Origin: Hofstenia miamia
Taxonomy: Eukaryota; Xenacoelomorpha; Acoela
Reading direction: 5' to 3'
DNA length: 64,000 nucleotides
NCBI GenBank assembly: GCA_004352715.1
Contig: SCFE01000009.1
Location: 1,662,622 to 1,726,621 of the forward strand
Shown piece after piece: positions 49,401 through 62,841 of this stretch. A program made the translations under genes and the position numbers. Below the pieces are notes generated by a model. That model saw only the letters and a program-made list of their open reading frames with translations. It did not search any database and had not been told where the DNA came from. The stretch's first letter is position 1. Every line of letters begins with the position of its first letter.

Positions 49401-52400
49401 TGGTGAAAAGTCTCGAGTTAACTTCCCGGGATAGATTTGAGACGCTAGTTCCAGATAGTGGTGTCGAAGAAGGTACTGATTTATTTTAATGATTTCATTA
49501 CTGTATTAGTAACATAATAATCAATGATATATTAGTGATTATTTCATGCATTGATTTTTTTATTTTAAATTGTGTTTCTATTTGTTTTGAGTGTTTTCGC
49601 AATTTCCATATATAATGATTTTTCCACACATTCTTGAAATTTTTCAGATACTGAGTTATGGAAGAAATATACAGTATTCCCTCGCTATTCGCGGGGGTTA
49701 CGTTCTTCACTCCCTCGCGACTAGCGAATATTGGATGCAGTGTCTGTATGAGATTATATACGGTACTAAATGCTTCCCAAACCCTTTCTAAAGACACTCT
49801 TACTCATTAACATAGTAATAATATAGTAATAATGTATTAATATTGCATGCAGTTATGTATTTCACTAATATAGTAATAATGTAAACACATTTGAATTTTG
49901 TACTGCAGCAATATTATAATCAAAAAGAAATGTAAGTACAGGAGCACAGTAACACCACATAGCATAGTGACCCATAGTGTATTACTGTACCGTAAAGTCA
50001 TTTTTTATGCGTACAACACATGTGTTAGGGGTAAGAGCCTAACCCGCGAATATGCGACTCCACGAATGGGGAACCGCGAATAGGTAAAGGTATTCTGTAT
50101 ACAAGTTGTAGAAAATGTGAGTGCCCAGTTTGTATTATGGAAATTTTCTTCGGTCTGTTTTTTCACTTTTTGCGATTTCCATAGGACGAACTAGGCGTTC
50201 CGGTTGGTTAAGTGTAGATATTATACTTTGTTCGAAGCAAATGGTGACCTGGCAAATTGATATATATATATATATATATATATATAAGATGCTCTATATG
50301 CTTTAGATGTTGCTCCTCGTCAAAAACCAGTGAGACGTTGCTCAACTACGAATCTGAGTGATCCCAGTCCACGAAAACTTCTCATTCAACGTAGTTCTAC
50401 GGTTAATCCGGTCAAGGTTTCTATTATCAGCAACCCACGCTACAGTATGGAAATTGATAGTGATTCCGGAGACGATATTGTCCGCAATTTGCTGAAGGTA
50501 TTTATGTCATGGTCGATTGCATTGTACTCTGCTATGCTATTATTAGTCTCATTTTCTACGTTATTGCTCAGTTGGTGGTCCAAACTCAGTTATGAACTTT
50601 TATTTTGCTCATTTGTATTGATTTTACTTACCACTGCTTTTCCTTAGGATGTCATTCTTGTTCCTCAATTAGATCTATAAGAACAGAAGCTTAAAAAGTA
50701 AAAAAACCATGAAAATTTTTAGAAAATGGTGAGAGGGGGGAGGGGTTGTCTCATTTTTTGAGATTATTAAATCCACGTCTGAGTCTTCTTCAAAACTAGG
50801 ATAGGAAGAATAATCTTCATTGAGCAAGATTTTGTTTTCGTCTTATATATCTTCATTGCAAATATGTTCTTCACTATCATCCTCAAAATCACTTATTTGT
50901 TCATTACAAGACAAGCTATGGTGTTATAAACTGATAAAAATATAAAACATTAACAATTTCAACAATAACAAATTTTTAGGGGCTATATTTCACATTTAAG
51001 AACTTTATAATTTGACAAGTAAAACAGCTATCCCATTAATATTTCTTGTTAATGTTTTAAGAAAGAAACGTTAATTTTAAGTAAATGTAACCTGTAGATT
51101 AGGAATTATTGCAAAATGTCATAGTCTGAGGTCAAAATATATAACAATCTTATTGCAATGTTCTAATATTCTAACTTTCTATTCTCACTAATGCATTGCG
51201 TTCCGTGGGTACTATGCGCTGTACTTTATTTTCCACACTCCAGTATGGATAAATTCATTGTTCAAAAGACTGTAAATCAATGTAGTGCAATCAATTTCAA
51301 CAGTTTCCTAAACCTCACCTACATTGAGTTCATCAGTAACATCATCATTAAAGTCTACAAGAAACTGTTTGTTTCAACCATTGTATTCCAAATAAGTCCT
51401 ACAATCATAACTTATTTTAAGTACCTACTGCATTGTACATTGAATATTTGAAGAATGGTCAATTAAGGCAAGATCATTGCTTTATCTATCCATCCACTAA
51501 ATTTGGTAGGCGCCGTAGAAGTTTTTGTAGTTACTGGTATAATGAGCAGTGAGAATATGATTTAATTAAGGACACGTATTTCAGTTCTCCTTGCAGAATA
51601 TTTAAATCAAATAGAGGTGATCCGACGTTCACTGCATTAGGTTTCCGAAATTGAACAGTTTCATATAGCTTATTACTTTTTTAATCATGTAAAGCTGAAT
51701 ACATTTATATATTTCAGTTAATTTAACTGGCAGGTATATAATATTTCAAACAATTACATTGTAGATCCTTTAAGAACTCGGACGTACTGCACCTTGATCA
51801 GATTACGAAAATTTCGGTCAGAGCCCTGCTTATGAATATATTCGACTCACTACCCAACAAATGGCTCGATTCAATTTTACTGATAATGATAATCATTATT
51901 AACAAAACAAATTTTGACTTCACAAAGGCAATGAATCACCATTAGGAATTTTTGTTGAGTGCAGTGAAATTTTGTTTTAACATATCTATTTAAGCCCGTA
52001 TTATACCCTTTTTGTAAGCCATATTTGAATTTTATTTATCTTATTTTCTGACGGCTTTATTAAACCTTTGAAAATCCCTTCTTAAAGTTTTGTATATATT
52101 TTTCCTGAATCTATATTGTATTCTTCATTACCTAAGACAAACAATCATTTAAAATATAGTAATGTTTAAATAACTATCATTCAACGGATATAATGTGCAA
52201 AAATCGTCCAACATTTAATTTTTGACGAACTGATTTGTAATCTTTTAGGTTCCTCAAATGCATTCAGTCCTTCTATATCTGCAAGGGAATGCTGATTTAT
52301 GCCTCTTCATATTTCTTCGACCCACTGAAGAACTCAACTCGACAATCAACGCAATTGTAATTTTTACATAAACTTTAGAATTAGATTCGCTAGATTATAT

Positions 52401-55400
52401 TCATGATAATCGAGGCAGGGATGACATCGCAGGCATATTAAATCATTTTACTTTCACAAGTATACTATACAGCCTGTTAAATTCAGTATTTTGATGCCTA
52501 GACGTATTCAAACCAAATTTGATGTGATTCGCATTCTACCCTGCAGTAATAGCATTAAGCTATTCACCATCAAAATCTGAGGCAGTTTTGGCTGTTTTTA
52601 AAAGCGATGTTAGTGTTTTGTAATTTTAATTGTAAACAATCATATTGGTCTTTGTTGTTAGCTAAATCTTTGGGCATTGCTATCAAACAACTGATCCAAG
52701 AGTTTGATTGAATCATTTCACAAAATGTTTCTGAGCTACATTATCAATTTTTTCATTATGTAACACATCCTACAATTGTAAACATCTTTAATCTGGTACA
52801 ATTTTTCAGGAATTAGCACGGGTCATTTGGATAGCTTGTCAAGGTCGACCGTGGTTCATCCTCATTGGACACTCCATCCGCTCATTTATGTGACTGATAA
52901 CATGAAATTTAATATTTTTAATTTGAAAGGTCTTAGACTGCTTTTATTTCCCACCATGGGATTCTGCATTGCTTTTTAAATGAGTATGTTAACCTTTTCG
53001 CATCTTTACTAAGGGACATTGTCAGTATTGACGAGATATGTATGCTACTTGTCGCAAACTAAAAAAAATCCAGAAACAAAGATTATTTTGTAAAATGAAG
53101 TTTTCGTAATTAGAGAATAACTCACTGTATTAGGATTAAAAAACTTGCCAATTTTATAAACGCGGTGACTATCTGCAAAAGTTTCAAACGAAAAATATGG
53201 CCCGTAATAACTTTGCGATTTCTGATTTCACATATTATTTTAACTTGGAGATAACCGCCAATCTCGGTAACCGGTATCCGCCGCATTAAACTCAAAAGCA
53301 AACTGTCAAAAGCCGCCACTGTTAACCGAAGTTTTAATTCTTTTAACGCTGATCAAACACATGTACTCGCATGCACATTAATAACATCTTTTGTTTTCGA
53401 AGCTTCAGGAACACTTGTTCGAGTAGTCTCTCGAAGTTTAACATTTGCAAGCCCATTCTATGGATTGACCGAATACTAAGAAATACCGATTTGCGATTCT
53501 TGATTACCTCTTATTATCAAATTTAGCATTGATAACTTCATTGAGTATACGAAGTTTTAGCCCCCATATCGTATCAATTTTTTTTCAATGTTTTTAAGCA
53601 TTACTAACTTTGTCGAAATTCAAATTCTCCACTCAAGATTTCTGAAATAAAACGGAAATTGTGAATTGGGAAAATAATATGCTCAAGCACGTTTAGGTTG
53701 TACTACATATATAGAAGTGGTTCTTCTTCGTAATTTGATTCATACAATTGTTTCATGTTAAAAACTTTTTCATTACAGTTTTTTATTATTTTTTTCATTT
53801 TATAATTTTTCAAATATTTGAAAGATAACATGATGATGAGCAACATGCAATTTTCTCTGTGTTATTTTCTCTTGATTTTTCTAAACTTGTGTTTATCATT
53901 ATTTCACAGGTGTGCATTTTTGAAAATGAATTTAATTATAGCTTCCACTGTATTTTCACTACATATTTAAATTGGCATGAAGTCTTTGTTTTGTATTTAA
54001 ACAATTGCATTCATGTATTTTTAGCGGATCGATAATCAACTAAGTAATGCTTTGTTCGTAATGAAAATTTTTGGAATCACCCTTTTTGTATTGTGCCAAC
54101 GTATCGGTTTCTTTTAGTTTCCCCCATTTCCCACTGTGAACCAACTAAGGTATTCCTCGAATTACATTTTTTGTTTACTATGTACAAATATCAGTTACGT
54201 TGACCTGCATGTTTGTTTATAATAACATTGATTCATCGATATAAGTGCGGACATTTTGTCTCTAGAATACTAAATATTTTCAATTTATTCAGTTGCCAGA
54301 TTCTTAGCAACCCAACTAATTTGCGCTCTTAGAATTATACAGCATTATATTCTGCTTCTTTGGCTTCAGAATCAATTTCATGTGATAAAAGTTTCTTTCA
54401 ACGCCTTCGAAATTCAATTACAAGTTGTATTAGAATATTAGAAACTGCTTTGCTTTCACCGGAATCCATGTTTGAAAAAATTGTTGGCAATTGTCTACAT
54501 AAATTGTTGGAACGAACAATCAGGGATTTGTTTAGAATTTTCTTAATTTGCTAAACTTATTTAAAACGATGCTAAACTGATTCTACCATCAACCAAAGAA
54601 AAAAAATTTTTGCATTGTAACTAAGACTACTTACATTAAAATCGCCGAAGCAATTATTATAAAAGAATACAATTAGCGATCTAATAAATATAGAATCTCA
54701 TTATTTCAATATCCTAGGCCTATTTTAAAACATATTTCATTTCTCTTGTTTTATTGCTGATGCAGGTATGATTATGTAGCGAAACATGTTTGATTTTAAA
54801 TACATTCATTTCTATATGAAATGTATATACCTTATATATATATATATATATATACATGGTATATAGAATTAACTTTTATGTTAAGAATATTGATGTATCA
54901 AATGGAATTAGGCCATCATCAAATGTATTTTTTTTCAAAATTGTACCAATTTTACACCGTGGAGTACTTATTTTTCTTCATCCATAAAGTCTATAACGAA
55001 ATAGTTTATCTTTAACATGTTAATTACTATCAATTGCTTCATGACCAGATACATATCTAAGGACATCATCAGAAATGCAACCGGATCATAATTGCTGTGA
55101 CCCATAGTTGACCCAGTCGATAAAAATTAAAATAAAATGCAATTTTAGGCAGAAGATTAAATTTTAGATTTTAAAAAATATTTTGTGTATACTCATGCAG
55201 ACTACGGTCTGTTATTCGAAAGTGCCTAGATGAGTTCAGGCCCTATTTTTTCGAGTAATATTAATAGATTGATAAATATAACATTCTTGTTGTACTATGT
55301 GATGAATGATGAGTCACTTGCACTTATTGCTTCAAATATATGTTTTATGTCATGTTGTGAAATTTTGGGTGATTATGGTTTAAAAATGCATGTTAATATT

Positions 55401-58400
55401 AGATGTTAAATTTTGTTATCTAAAATTTCTATTTGCAGTACATTTTGGATTCGGAATAGTTTCCTTTTTAATTTATGGTGTTATATTTGATTTACGAGAA
55501 TTTGGATCACTTATAACTCTTTTAGAATTTAAACTTTTAAGCTGCACAGGTTCATTTTTTTTCAATTATTTGGTTTGTGATGTCATGACTGGAAGCAGGA
55601 ATTCTTTTAAGTTGGTGGCATCAACACAATTCCCAGAAATCAGCCAAACTATGCACGTGATGTCACCCATGACGTAAAACTGGAAACCAGGATAAATTGC
55701 AACATTACCTAAGTTATGCCAACATTACATCACTTGAACTGCTGAGTTACCTTACCTCATTTTCTTTTTCTAGAAACGAAGTTATGCAGTGGATAAATAT
55801 AATGACACACGGAAAACTTGTTAAAATTTCATAGATGCCTTAGTGCTTGAAGACTGGAGGAAACACCCGGTACTTTAGCCAATCAAGCAAAGATGACGTA
55901 ATGTCTCAATAAAAGGGCCTGATCAGACCACAACATTGTCAAAAAAGTTGGTATGACCAAGAAGAAGTCGAAGAGAAAAGAACAACCACCAAACCGGAGC
56001 TAAGACAACTCAGTAGAAGTCAGAAGAAGTTCGTTGTCAAGAGACAAAGAGGATCGAAAGTTGGTCCATCGTTAAAGAAGAGAGATAAGGAGCTCTAGAA
56101 TCCAGAAAAAAGTGATTTGTTCGCAAAAGTTTTTCGTGTTAAAGAGTCAACCAGTTGTGTAGTTTTAATCTATATAGTAATTTTGCATTGCCTTTTCCGT
56201 GTGTTTATTTTGTTTGGTCGAAGTTCTTAGGAATTTATTATTTTTGTAGAAAATTACAATTGTTTGTGAAAGTGGGATTATCTTGGTTTAACCTGTAGAG
56301 ATAGTATACATTGTGTAAATAAATTTTAAAACTAAGTAGAGCTTCGATTTCATTCATTTCTTTAATTAGCGAACGATATAGTTATTATATTTTGACTTCC
56401 TATCTGAGGGCTTTTAAAAAATATACTTTTTAACACAGTATGCAGAAATTTGCATTAAAACAAGTTAGGTATTGTTGACAAACTTTGTAACTAGCTACAT
56501 TTCTGAAGTGAATTTGGTATTTGATAATATATATATATATATCTGCCACATTGCTTATCAGATATAGAAATTAGTATTAGTAAGGTTTCCCGTTAATTAA
56601 GTAGTAATTTTCTAACCTATTAAATGATATATGATTTAAAGTAGGTATAATTGCAAATTTCTTAGTTAATGTTAAAAATTACAGGAGAATTGCGTTTATC
56701 AATGTTTATGAAATAGTTGTAAATTTGATATGAATATTCCCTGGGAAAGAGTAACAGTGTGGTGAATTGAATAATTTTTTTCAGATTTTTCCTAAATTCT
56801 TTTTGAATTTTTCATCTGAACCAAATTAAGTTTTTTTTAGTTTAGAGTCAACCCTGACTACAGCCTGCAGAAACCTTGGTAAGATAAAATCTGCGGACGC
56901 CTAGTTTTCAGAAGTCAACCCCTGCTGAATTGTAGAACAATTTGCACGTTAACAGAAATAGAACTCTCAAACAAACCTTATTACAATCATTATTGATATG
57001 AAAACAATTCGAAATAAAAATGCCCTACGATTTTTTAAACTGAAATATGTCTAGATTGCAGAAAGATTAAGCACTGAATGGATTTGCTTTGAGATAGTTT
57101 AATGAAGGGAAATATTTAGAACATATCCACTGTTTCACTGTTATCGGAGATGCACAAAAATATTTGCCTGCCGGATGAGAATGAAATTTTCAAAGTGTCC
57201 GCAAAAATGGAAAACGATTTGCATAAAGGCACTCTATCGGTCGGCGGAATCGCCGACATCAACAGCGGCTCCATTCCTGCATCCAGCTTCCACGAGTTTC
57301 AATATAATAGACTTACGCACTCGTTTACTATTCCTAAGGCAATATCAGGTCATGCGGGATTCAGTAAGCATGTTTTGTTTGGTCAAAATATTCTACAACG
57401 TACCGAGAACAATTCAGCACAAGTATTTCTCAGGTATATTTTTAAATTTATTATATTAATAGCAGAATGACGTCCAGATTACACAATTATAATTGTCGCG
57501 AAGGAAGTGGCACGTTTATTTCTTTGCAAACCGGGCTTTAAAGGAAAGGCAAATGTAAGCATTCAATTAACTAAGACTGAATGCGTACCTCATCTCATAA
57601 AATTTAGTCCCCTATTGATTTTTGTGTTCAAACAAATATACACAAACAGTTCCTACAAATTCTTTCAATGTCGCGCTTTGTTTATACTGCTGAAGGTAGG
57701 TTTCCAGAATATATATTGTTGTTGATACGCTGTTTACAGCTTCTCATTTGAACTTGTTTATTACACTTTTATTTGTTATTGATACAGCGTTTACAGCTGA
57801 CTAATCTCAATTGAAACTTTTAATTGACTAATCAGGAAAAAATATCAAAAGTGCTTTGATCGCGCCTTTTATCTCAATTGTGCAAATATGTTCGTCTTTC
57901 AAGCGTTTGCAGCAGCGTTAGCGCAATTGATGAGCTCAATTAGGTATTCGTTCAATGTCATTAGTTTTATTAATTAATCGCCCTTCGCACCTGTTTACAG
58001 CTGAACTTGTCCCAATTGATTAGCTGTAAGCACACCTTGATTTCATACTCCTTTTTTACAGTCGAAATACATGCTGTAACTCGTTTTCGACATTTTTGTT
58101 ACTTTGTATAAACGTTTACGAAGTGCTCATGAAAGGGCTAGTAACTGGATTGTTTTTCAATGAGCCTATGTTGAAGGTTCAACTGCATACTTAAGCAATT
58201 ATTTCTGTATATATAAGAAATCTTTATTGCCATTTGTAATCATTTTTTAAATCTTTTTTAAGGTCTGTCACTCAAAAGCAGTGCGTAGCTGACTGCTAAC
58301 AGCAAAATATTCGATGTTTCGTTTTTAAATTTTTTATAACTTGAACCGGGACTAGACTGGAGTTTTTGGGTATATATAATCGAACGACATTTTTTATTTT

Positions 58401-59700
58401 AATTATTCCTTTATTCGAATTCTTTTTAATCTAATTTCTAAAAAAAATCAAACATTTATTTATTTCGCAAAATGAACCTACGTTAGTAGTAGTCATTGCA
58501 GTAGTAGGAACTAAAATCTATTTATTACATAGAGAAACTGTTAACGATCTTCAGCTGTGGATCATTCTAATGTATTAAGAGAATTTCGTCAGCAAAGTGA
58601 GTACTTTCTTAGCAACAACAGCCATTGCTCATAATTCTTCTGCCATCATATTATTAGATCAATCTCGTGTTTTACAGATGGTCGTAGTATCCTGATGACC
58701 TTCTCTGTCATCTATCTCATTTTCATCTCGAAACGGATATGAAAGTAGTTGCAAGGTGGAGGAGAGAGCAGTCTTGATCGAACAATACATGTGCTTAGTA
58801 TAATATGACATTGAAATTCTTTCTCAAATTTCATCGTTGTCATTTCATTTTCTAACCACACCTTTACTTCAGACTACACTTTGAGACAACTGCTTGGTTT
58901 TTGATCTAGGATTCAGTGCACGTGCTACTAGTGTACTCACCTTAATCACCAAAATGCTCGTCGTCATCAAAGCAAGGATGGTGAAGGTTTCAAATTTGAT
59001 CAATGTACTGTTTACAAGAATGACATTTATGTTCTATTTGGCAGTAATGTCCGGTGTGCGGATGCTATGAAATATAAATGAGTTTCCATAGGAGTTGGTT
59101 AGCTATGAAATTTCAATTTCGAAATTTCTTTGCAGGTGGCTTAGTCATCATCATGAAAAATTTCTCCATCGCTTTCTATTGCAACACATACTGCAAGCCT
59201 TTAGTAAAAGTAAATTATCTCTGTAACTCGTGCAAGGGTAGCTAGATCTATTAAAAATAAATCAATAATGATTACTTTGCGTCACAGCCAATGATTTATA
59301 ACCTCTGTTTGACCCTGGTTTAATGAATATTAATAGTGCATTGTTGATTGAATCAAGCAACTACTATGGTCTGAAATAGCATGCATATTGTTTAAGCACT
59401 GAAATTAGATATCAAAAAACCACTTGATTTTTTACTCCGACACGCCTAATTCACCAACTTTAGAAAAACTCGACTATTCGCGTCCAACCTTGATTTAAAT
59501 TACTTTAAATTAATTTATAATTTAGAAAACAAAAGACAACTATATTTGCTCATCGTGCTGGTTCCGTTGATACTTTTTCTGTACAAGAAGATGGAGTTTC
59601 AGGCGTAAAACGTTCATATCGCAATTTGTACAAAGAGCGGACTGTTGGACGCACATTTTTCTCATGTACTGCTGATCTAATTCCATCTAGTAGAACATAG
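41703..59700 (+). CDS. HPS4: HPS4-like BLOC-3 subunit, divergent, 13 exons recognised
   Basis: HPS4 with HPS1 forms BLOC-3, the exchange factor for Rab32/38 in lysosome-related organelle biogenesis. Exons: 41703-41825 (donor uncertain), 41872-42006, 42207-42314, 42926-43075, 44807-44910, 45222-45309, 48293-48503, 49378-49472, 50307-50497, 52249-52356, 54333-54482, 57120-57433, 59526-59700; about 650 residues against about 700 in human. I matched it to human HPS4 from memory. The start SFFMVFDYD...EEGDNNRAWIIYSYSN fits the first longin domain. YQILESCQSRPGVYQGALIS and QLSIPLTTRLQY fit the second, TFRLYWIYLTDYELRDLN the next block, and SVLLYLQGNADLCLFIF with LYSASLAS the third longin domain. 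FQYNRLTHSFTIPKA and KQKTTIFAHRAGSVDTFS are near the C-terminus. The Ser/Arg-rich middle is unconserved. The junction 45309 to 48293 is out of phase, so a small exon is probably missing, perhaps in the gap. CCZ1 is a more distant alternative. Confidence 0.72.
46459..46665. other. Assembly gap of 165 N inside an (AT)n tract
   Basis: N run at 46490-46654 with AT repeats on both sides. Frames predicted across it are meaningless. Confidence 0.95.
47365..47829 (-). pseudogene. Unassigned minus-strand open region with one stop
   Basis: A single minus-strand frame of about 155 codons is interrupted only by one stop at 47644-47646, in an intron of the HPS4-like gene. The translation (for example RPTTNSYAIINWIK) matches no family I know. 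It may be an old transposon piece or chance. Confidence 0.25.
49672..50097. mobile_element. Pogo/Tigger-like MITE in an HPS4-like intron
   Basis: The left end CAGTATTCCCTCGCTATTCG and the right end, reverse complement CAGAATACCTTTACCTATTC, are inverted repeats, followed inward by CGCGAATA words. TA dinucleotides flank both ends (49670-49671 and 50098-50099). TA target sites and this end sequence resemble Tigger-type pogo elements. There is no transposase inside. Confidence 0.65.
50700..50930 (-). other. Possible acidic coding relic
   Basis: The minus strand reads as a short acidic peptide (SDFEDDSEEHICNEDI, then FEEDSDVDLIIS) with one stop. Acidic N-termini of this kind occur in piggyBac transposases, but no further domain is seen. 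Confidence 0.2.
55576..56350 (+). repeat. Candidate solo LTR
   Basis: The block has a promoter-like layout unlike its surroundings. AGCCAATCAAGC near 55877 is a CCAAT box, followed about 30 bases on by AATAAAAGGGCC (TATA-like) and, near the end, by AATAAATTTTAAAAC as a polyadenylation signal. It could equally be a fragment of an unrecognised gene. No target duplication was confirmed. Confidence 0.3.
57702..58050. repeat. Short interspersed TTTACAGC words in an intron
   Basis: The words CTGTTTACAGCT, GCGTTTACAGCTGA and CTGTTTACAGCTGAA recur within about 300 bases, in the intron before the last HPS4-like exon. They could be relics of a diverged tandem repeat. Confidence 0.25.
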
Positions 59701-59991
59701 ATTTCATCGCTCACATTTGATTCCATTTGTATGCGTGATATGATTTTTTGTCTTTGTTTTATTAAATGCTATATTAACTTGTTTGTTCACATTGTTTAGC
59801 TATTGTAAATATTTTGTTAACAAATTCATCAATTTAATTTATGATTAAATTCAAATATATCGCAAATTCTTCAAAATGGATTAATTTTTTGAATATTGAA
59901 AACCCTATTTCAGGGGGAAATTGTATGATAATTGCGTAAATTATATTTCAGAAAATGTCATATGCATTTAAGATGATGAAAATGTGTTTTA

Positions 59992-60032
<41 letters not shown>

Positions 60033-60430
60033 CCTAACCTATGTCCCTATCACTGCTATAAATTATATTTTAAAAGGATATTGGAAAGTTTAATTAATAT
60101 TGTAATACGTACAAAACAGAAAAATTATCAATTCTATCCATGTTTTCAAACTTTTCCATTGTCAAATGATTTTTGTGTTCAGCTCGTTTGCCTTTTCATG
60201 CTATCAGGAAGGTTGAAAATTGATTGTGGGTGCTTAGGTCTTTCACAGCCTTTTTTTCCTTACAGTGTCATATCCCAAAGGTATTTTGTGATACCTTCTT
60301 CAAATATGCGTGGTATGGCATCTTTTCATTGGGACTTTTCATCCGGATCAGTGGGAAAGGGAAAAGTTTGCAATTAGTTATTATAATAAATACAAATTGA
60401 CAAAACAATATTTCCTCTTTTTAAGTAAGT
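59701..60430. other. Downstream of the HPS4-like gene, (AT)n tract
   Basis: This is presumably the 3' untranslated region, followed by an (AT)n run at 59995-60030. The frame at 60081-60377 has no recognisable domain. Confidence 0.45.
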
Positions 60431-60436
60431 TATTAA

Positions 60437-61010
60437 ATGGCCGGAATTGAACCTAATCGTTTCAGACCAATCAAAGTAAGGAATACACGCAAAGCATTAA
60501 TATAGTACAATCAATAAATTCGACTATATATATTCATATTAACTTCCAAAACCTTTCTTCAAAAATAATGAATACAAACAATTCGTACAAGAACTTGGCT
60601 CAAATTTTGTCTTTTGAGTATCTGAAACATGGTTTACAAATAATCATGAAAATTCTCCTTGGTCAATTGATAATCATAAATTTGAACTATTCAGAACAGA
60701 TAGTAATCAAACTTTACATTACAATAAAACAAAAGGGAGGTTTAATGTTCCTAATTGATAAAAAAAATTAAAACCTAAACTTCAGAAAAACATTTCAACC
60801 AATAACAAATGAAAGTATTTGGGTTGACATCCAAAACCCGCTGAATTATAATAGGTGACAGCTTCTGAATATATCATATTGTCCAAATAAAGCTCATTCG
60901 AACATATTCTTTGCTCAAATCGAAAATGAAATCATTAGAGCATTGTCATAACAAATATAATGTTAATGGGCGACTGGAATTTGAACTTTTTAAATTTTTT
61001 CTTTTTTATT
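60437..61010 (+). mobile_element. Degraded CR1-like LINE, endonuclease domain
   Basis: In changing frames the plus strand reads as the start of a CR1-type ORF2: GIEPN near 60440, INFQNLSSKI near 60535, GGLMFLIDKK, ESIWVDIQNPLNYN, LLNISYCPNKAHSNIFFAQI and finally MLMGDWNLNFLN. These match the APE endonuclease order seen more intactly in the next element. Stops and frameshifts are frequent. Confidence 0.6.
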
Positions 61011-61269
61011 GAAATGTGTGAATTATTATACTTTTGTTTATTGACGACCAGCCTACGGGAAAATTATAACCCTAAATTCAAATTTGTTTTCAAAGCAAAA
61101 TTATTACTCTAGTTATATTTTCCTTATTTCGACATTCAAATCCAATGAGGATGCCTTGCTCTTACCAGTAGTTTTACTTTAATACATATAAATCAACTAT
61201 TCGCTATTCAAGAACAGCTTTAACTTTCTCAACCAGGCGCATATGTACTGTCATAATCGATTTAGAAAA

Positions 61270-62841
61270 GTCATTTGTTATTTCTCTCGTAATTTTCCTA
61301 TCATTTGCAGTATATGGCATTGAGAGTAATCCCGGTTCGATATTAAATTTTGAATCATACATCAAAAAATTGAATACCGGATCAGATATTGTGAATTACG
61401 TACATTCAAAACTTCAGAATCTAAGTAATAAAAGTTTCGAATGTAGGGAATTCGTTTCAAGTGTTAAAAATGATATAATTCTTGCAATTTCTGAAACTCG
61501 GCTAAAGACTGACGATCTAGATAGCACATGGTCTGTTAATGAAACTTTTGCACTATTTAGAATGGATAGAGTATTGAACAACATGTTAGGAAAATCTAAA
61601 GATGGAAGTGTATTATTTTTAGTACCAAAATCATTCAATCCCAAAATACGCAACGATATTAAAAGTCCTAATGCATCAAATTTTGACAGTCTATGGGTTG
61701 AAATTACTAATCCAATTAAAAATTCTCGATTTAAAAGGCAATTATTAAATGTATGGTATTGTCCGGATAGGAAATTCGCCAATTTTTTTATTCAACAACT
61801 AGAAGAAGAATTATCACTTGCCTGTTCTGAAAATATAGACTTAGTACTTTTCGGAGATTGGAACATAAATTATTTTAATGCTAATGATCAATCTAAAATC
61901 GATCTGTTTTTGAACACATTTAATCTTATATTGAACAATAACGCATTGCCTATTAGAATCGCATCATCGAGTAGGACTCTAATTAACTAGATTGTATTAA
62001 CTGAGAACAATAATAGACACTTCCAGTACACCACTTCTGAATGCCCATTCTCTGATCACTGTTTTACATCTATCAAATTTCGTAAGTCTCATTCAACCCC
62101 AAAAATTACCATGAAATTGATTAAAACTCGTGCAATGTGTATTGAAAGTATTAATAATTTTAAATCATCCCTTTCATCAGAAAATTGGTTTCCTGTATAT
62201 TCTGCATCAAATATAAATGAAATGCTAAAAAATTTCTCAGACATTTTTGAATTCTATCTTAACAGATTCTGCCCTGAAAGGAAAATAATAGTTAAATCCA
62301 TAACCAAATCGAAAGCAAACAATACTTCTTCTAACAAACCCTGGATATCTGACACTTGCAAAACATTGACTCACGAAAAGAACAAAGCATATAAACATTT
62401 TATAAATTTTCGAACGAACAAGACTTTGCTGCTATTAAAAAGGCCAGAAATGCCTCCAATATTGAATCTTGTAGGGCATTCAATGAATTTATCAAAAAGG
62501 AGTACGCGCGCCTTCCGAATGAAAAGTCAAAATGGAAGCTAATACAAGAAATCACAAATTATAAGCAATCTAAATCAAACTCAATTGGTGTGATTAAAGA
62601 TCAAAATGGAAATAATCTTATCAACAATTTAGAAATATCTAATGAATTAAACAAGACTTTTGTCAACCTAGGAAAATACAACAGCCCTCTTATTAAATAC
62701 AAAGACCTTTTACACAAAATCCTTGCACCTGAATTTTCTTTCCGATTCTCAACTACATATGAAATTATTAACTCAATTTGTAAGCTTAAAGCCCTGTTTA
62801 CACTGGGTCAATTTGAGGAATTCGTCAAACGAATTCAATAG
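61270..62841 (+). mobile_element. CR1-like LINE, APE endonuclease and linker, reverse transcriptase missing
   Basis: A nearly open frame (61370-61990, continuing past one stop to about 62500) encodes an apurinic-type endonuclease with ISETRLK, WVEIT, LFGDWNINYF and SDHCF. The linker NKPWISDTCKTLTHEKNKAY follows. After a frame change the frame at 62590-62841 (GVIKDQNGNNLINNLEISNE) enters the region before the reverse transcriptase and then breaks off. Upstream at about 61318 the frame contains a hydrophobic stretch then YGIESNPGS, resembling a degenerate 2A peptide, a feature known from some CR1/L2-type elements. Confidence 0.75.

Noticed and set aside
51191-51451. 86-residue ORF
   Set aside because: No recognisable motif; length is unremarkable for the region.
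52811-52935. Possible extra HPS4-like exon after TTTTTCAG
   Set aside because: Its phases do not fit, and direct joining of 52356 to 54333 is in frame and aligns well with the third longin domain.
55390-55677. Hydrophobic 95-residue ORF preceded by a TTTGCAG acceptor
   Set aside because: No homology recognised, it does not fit the HPS4-like phases, and it partly overlaps the LTR-like block.
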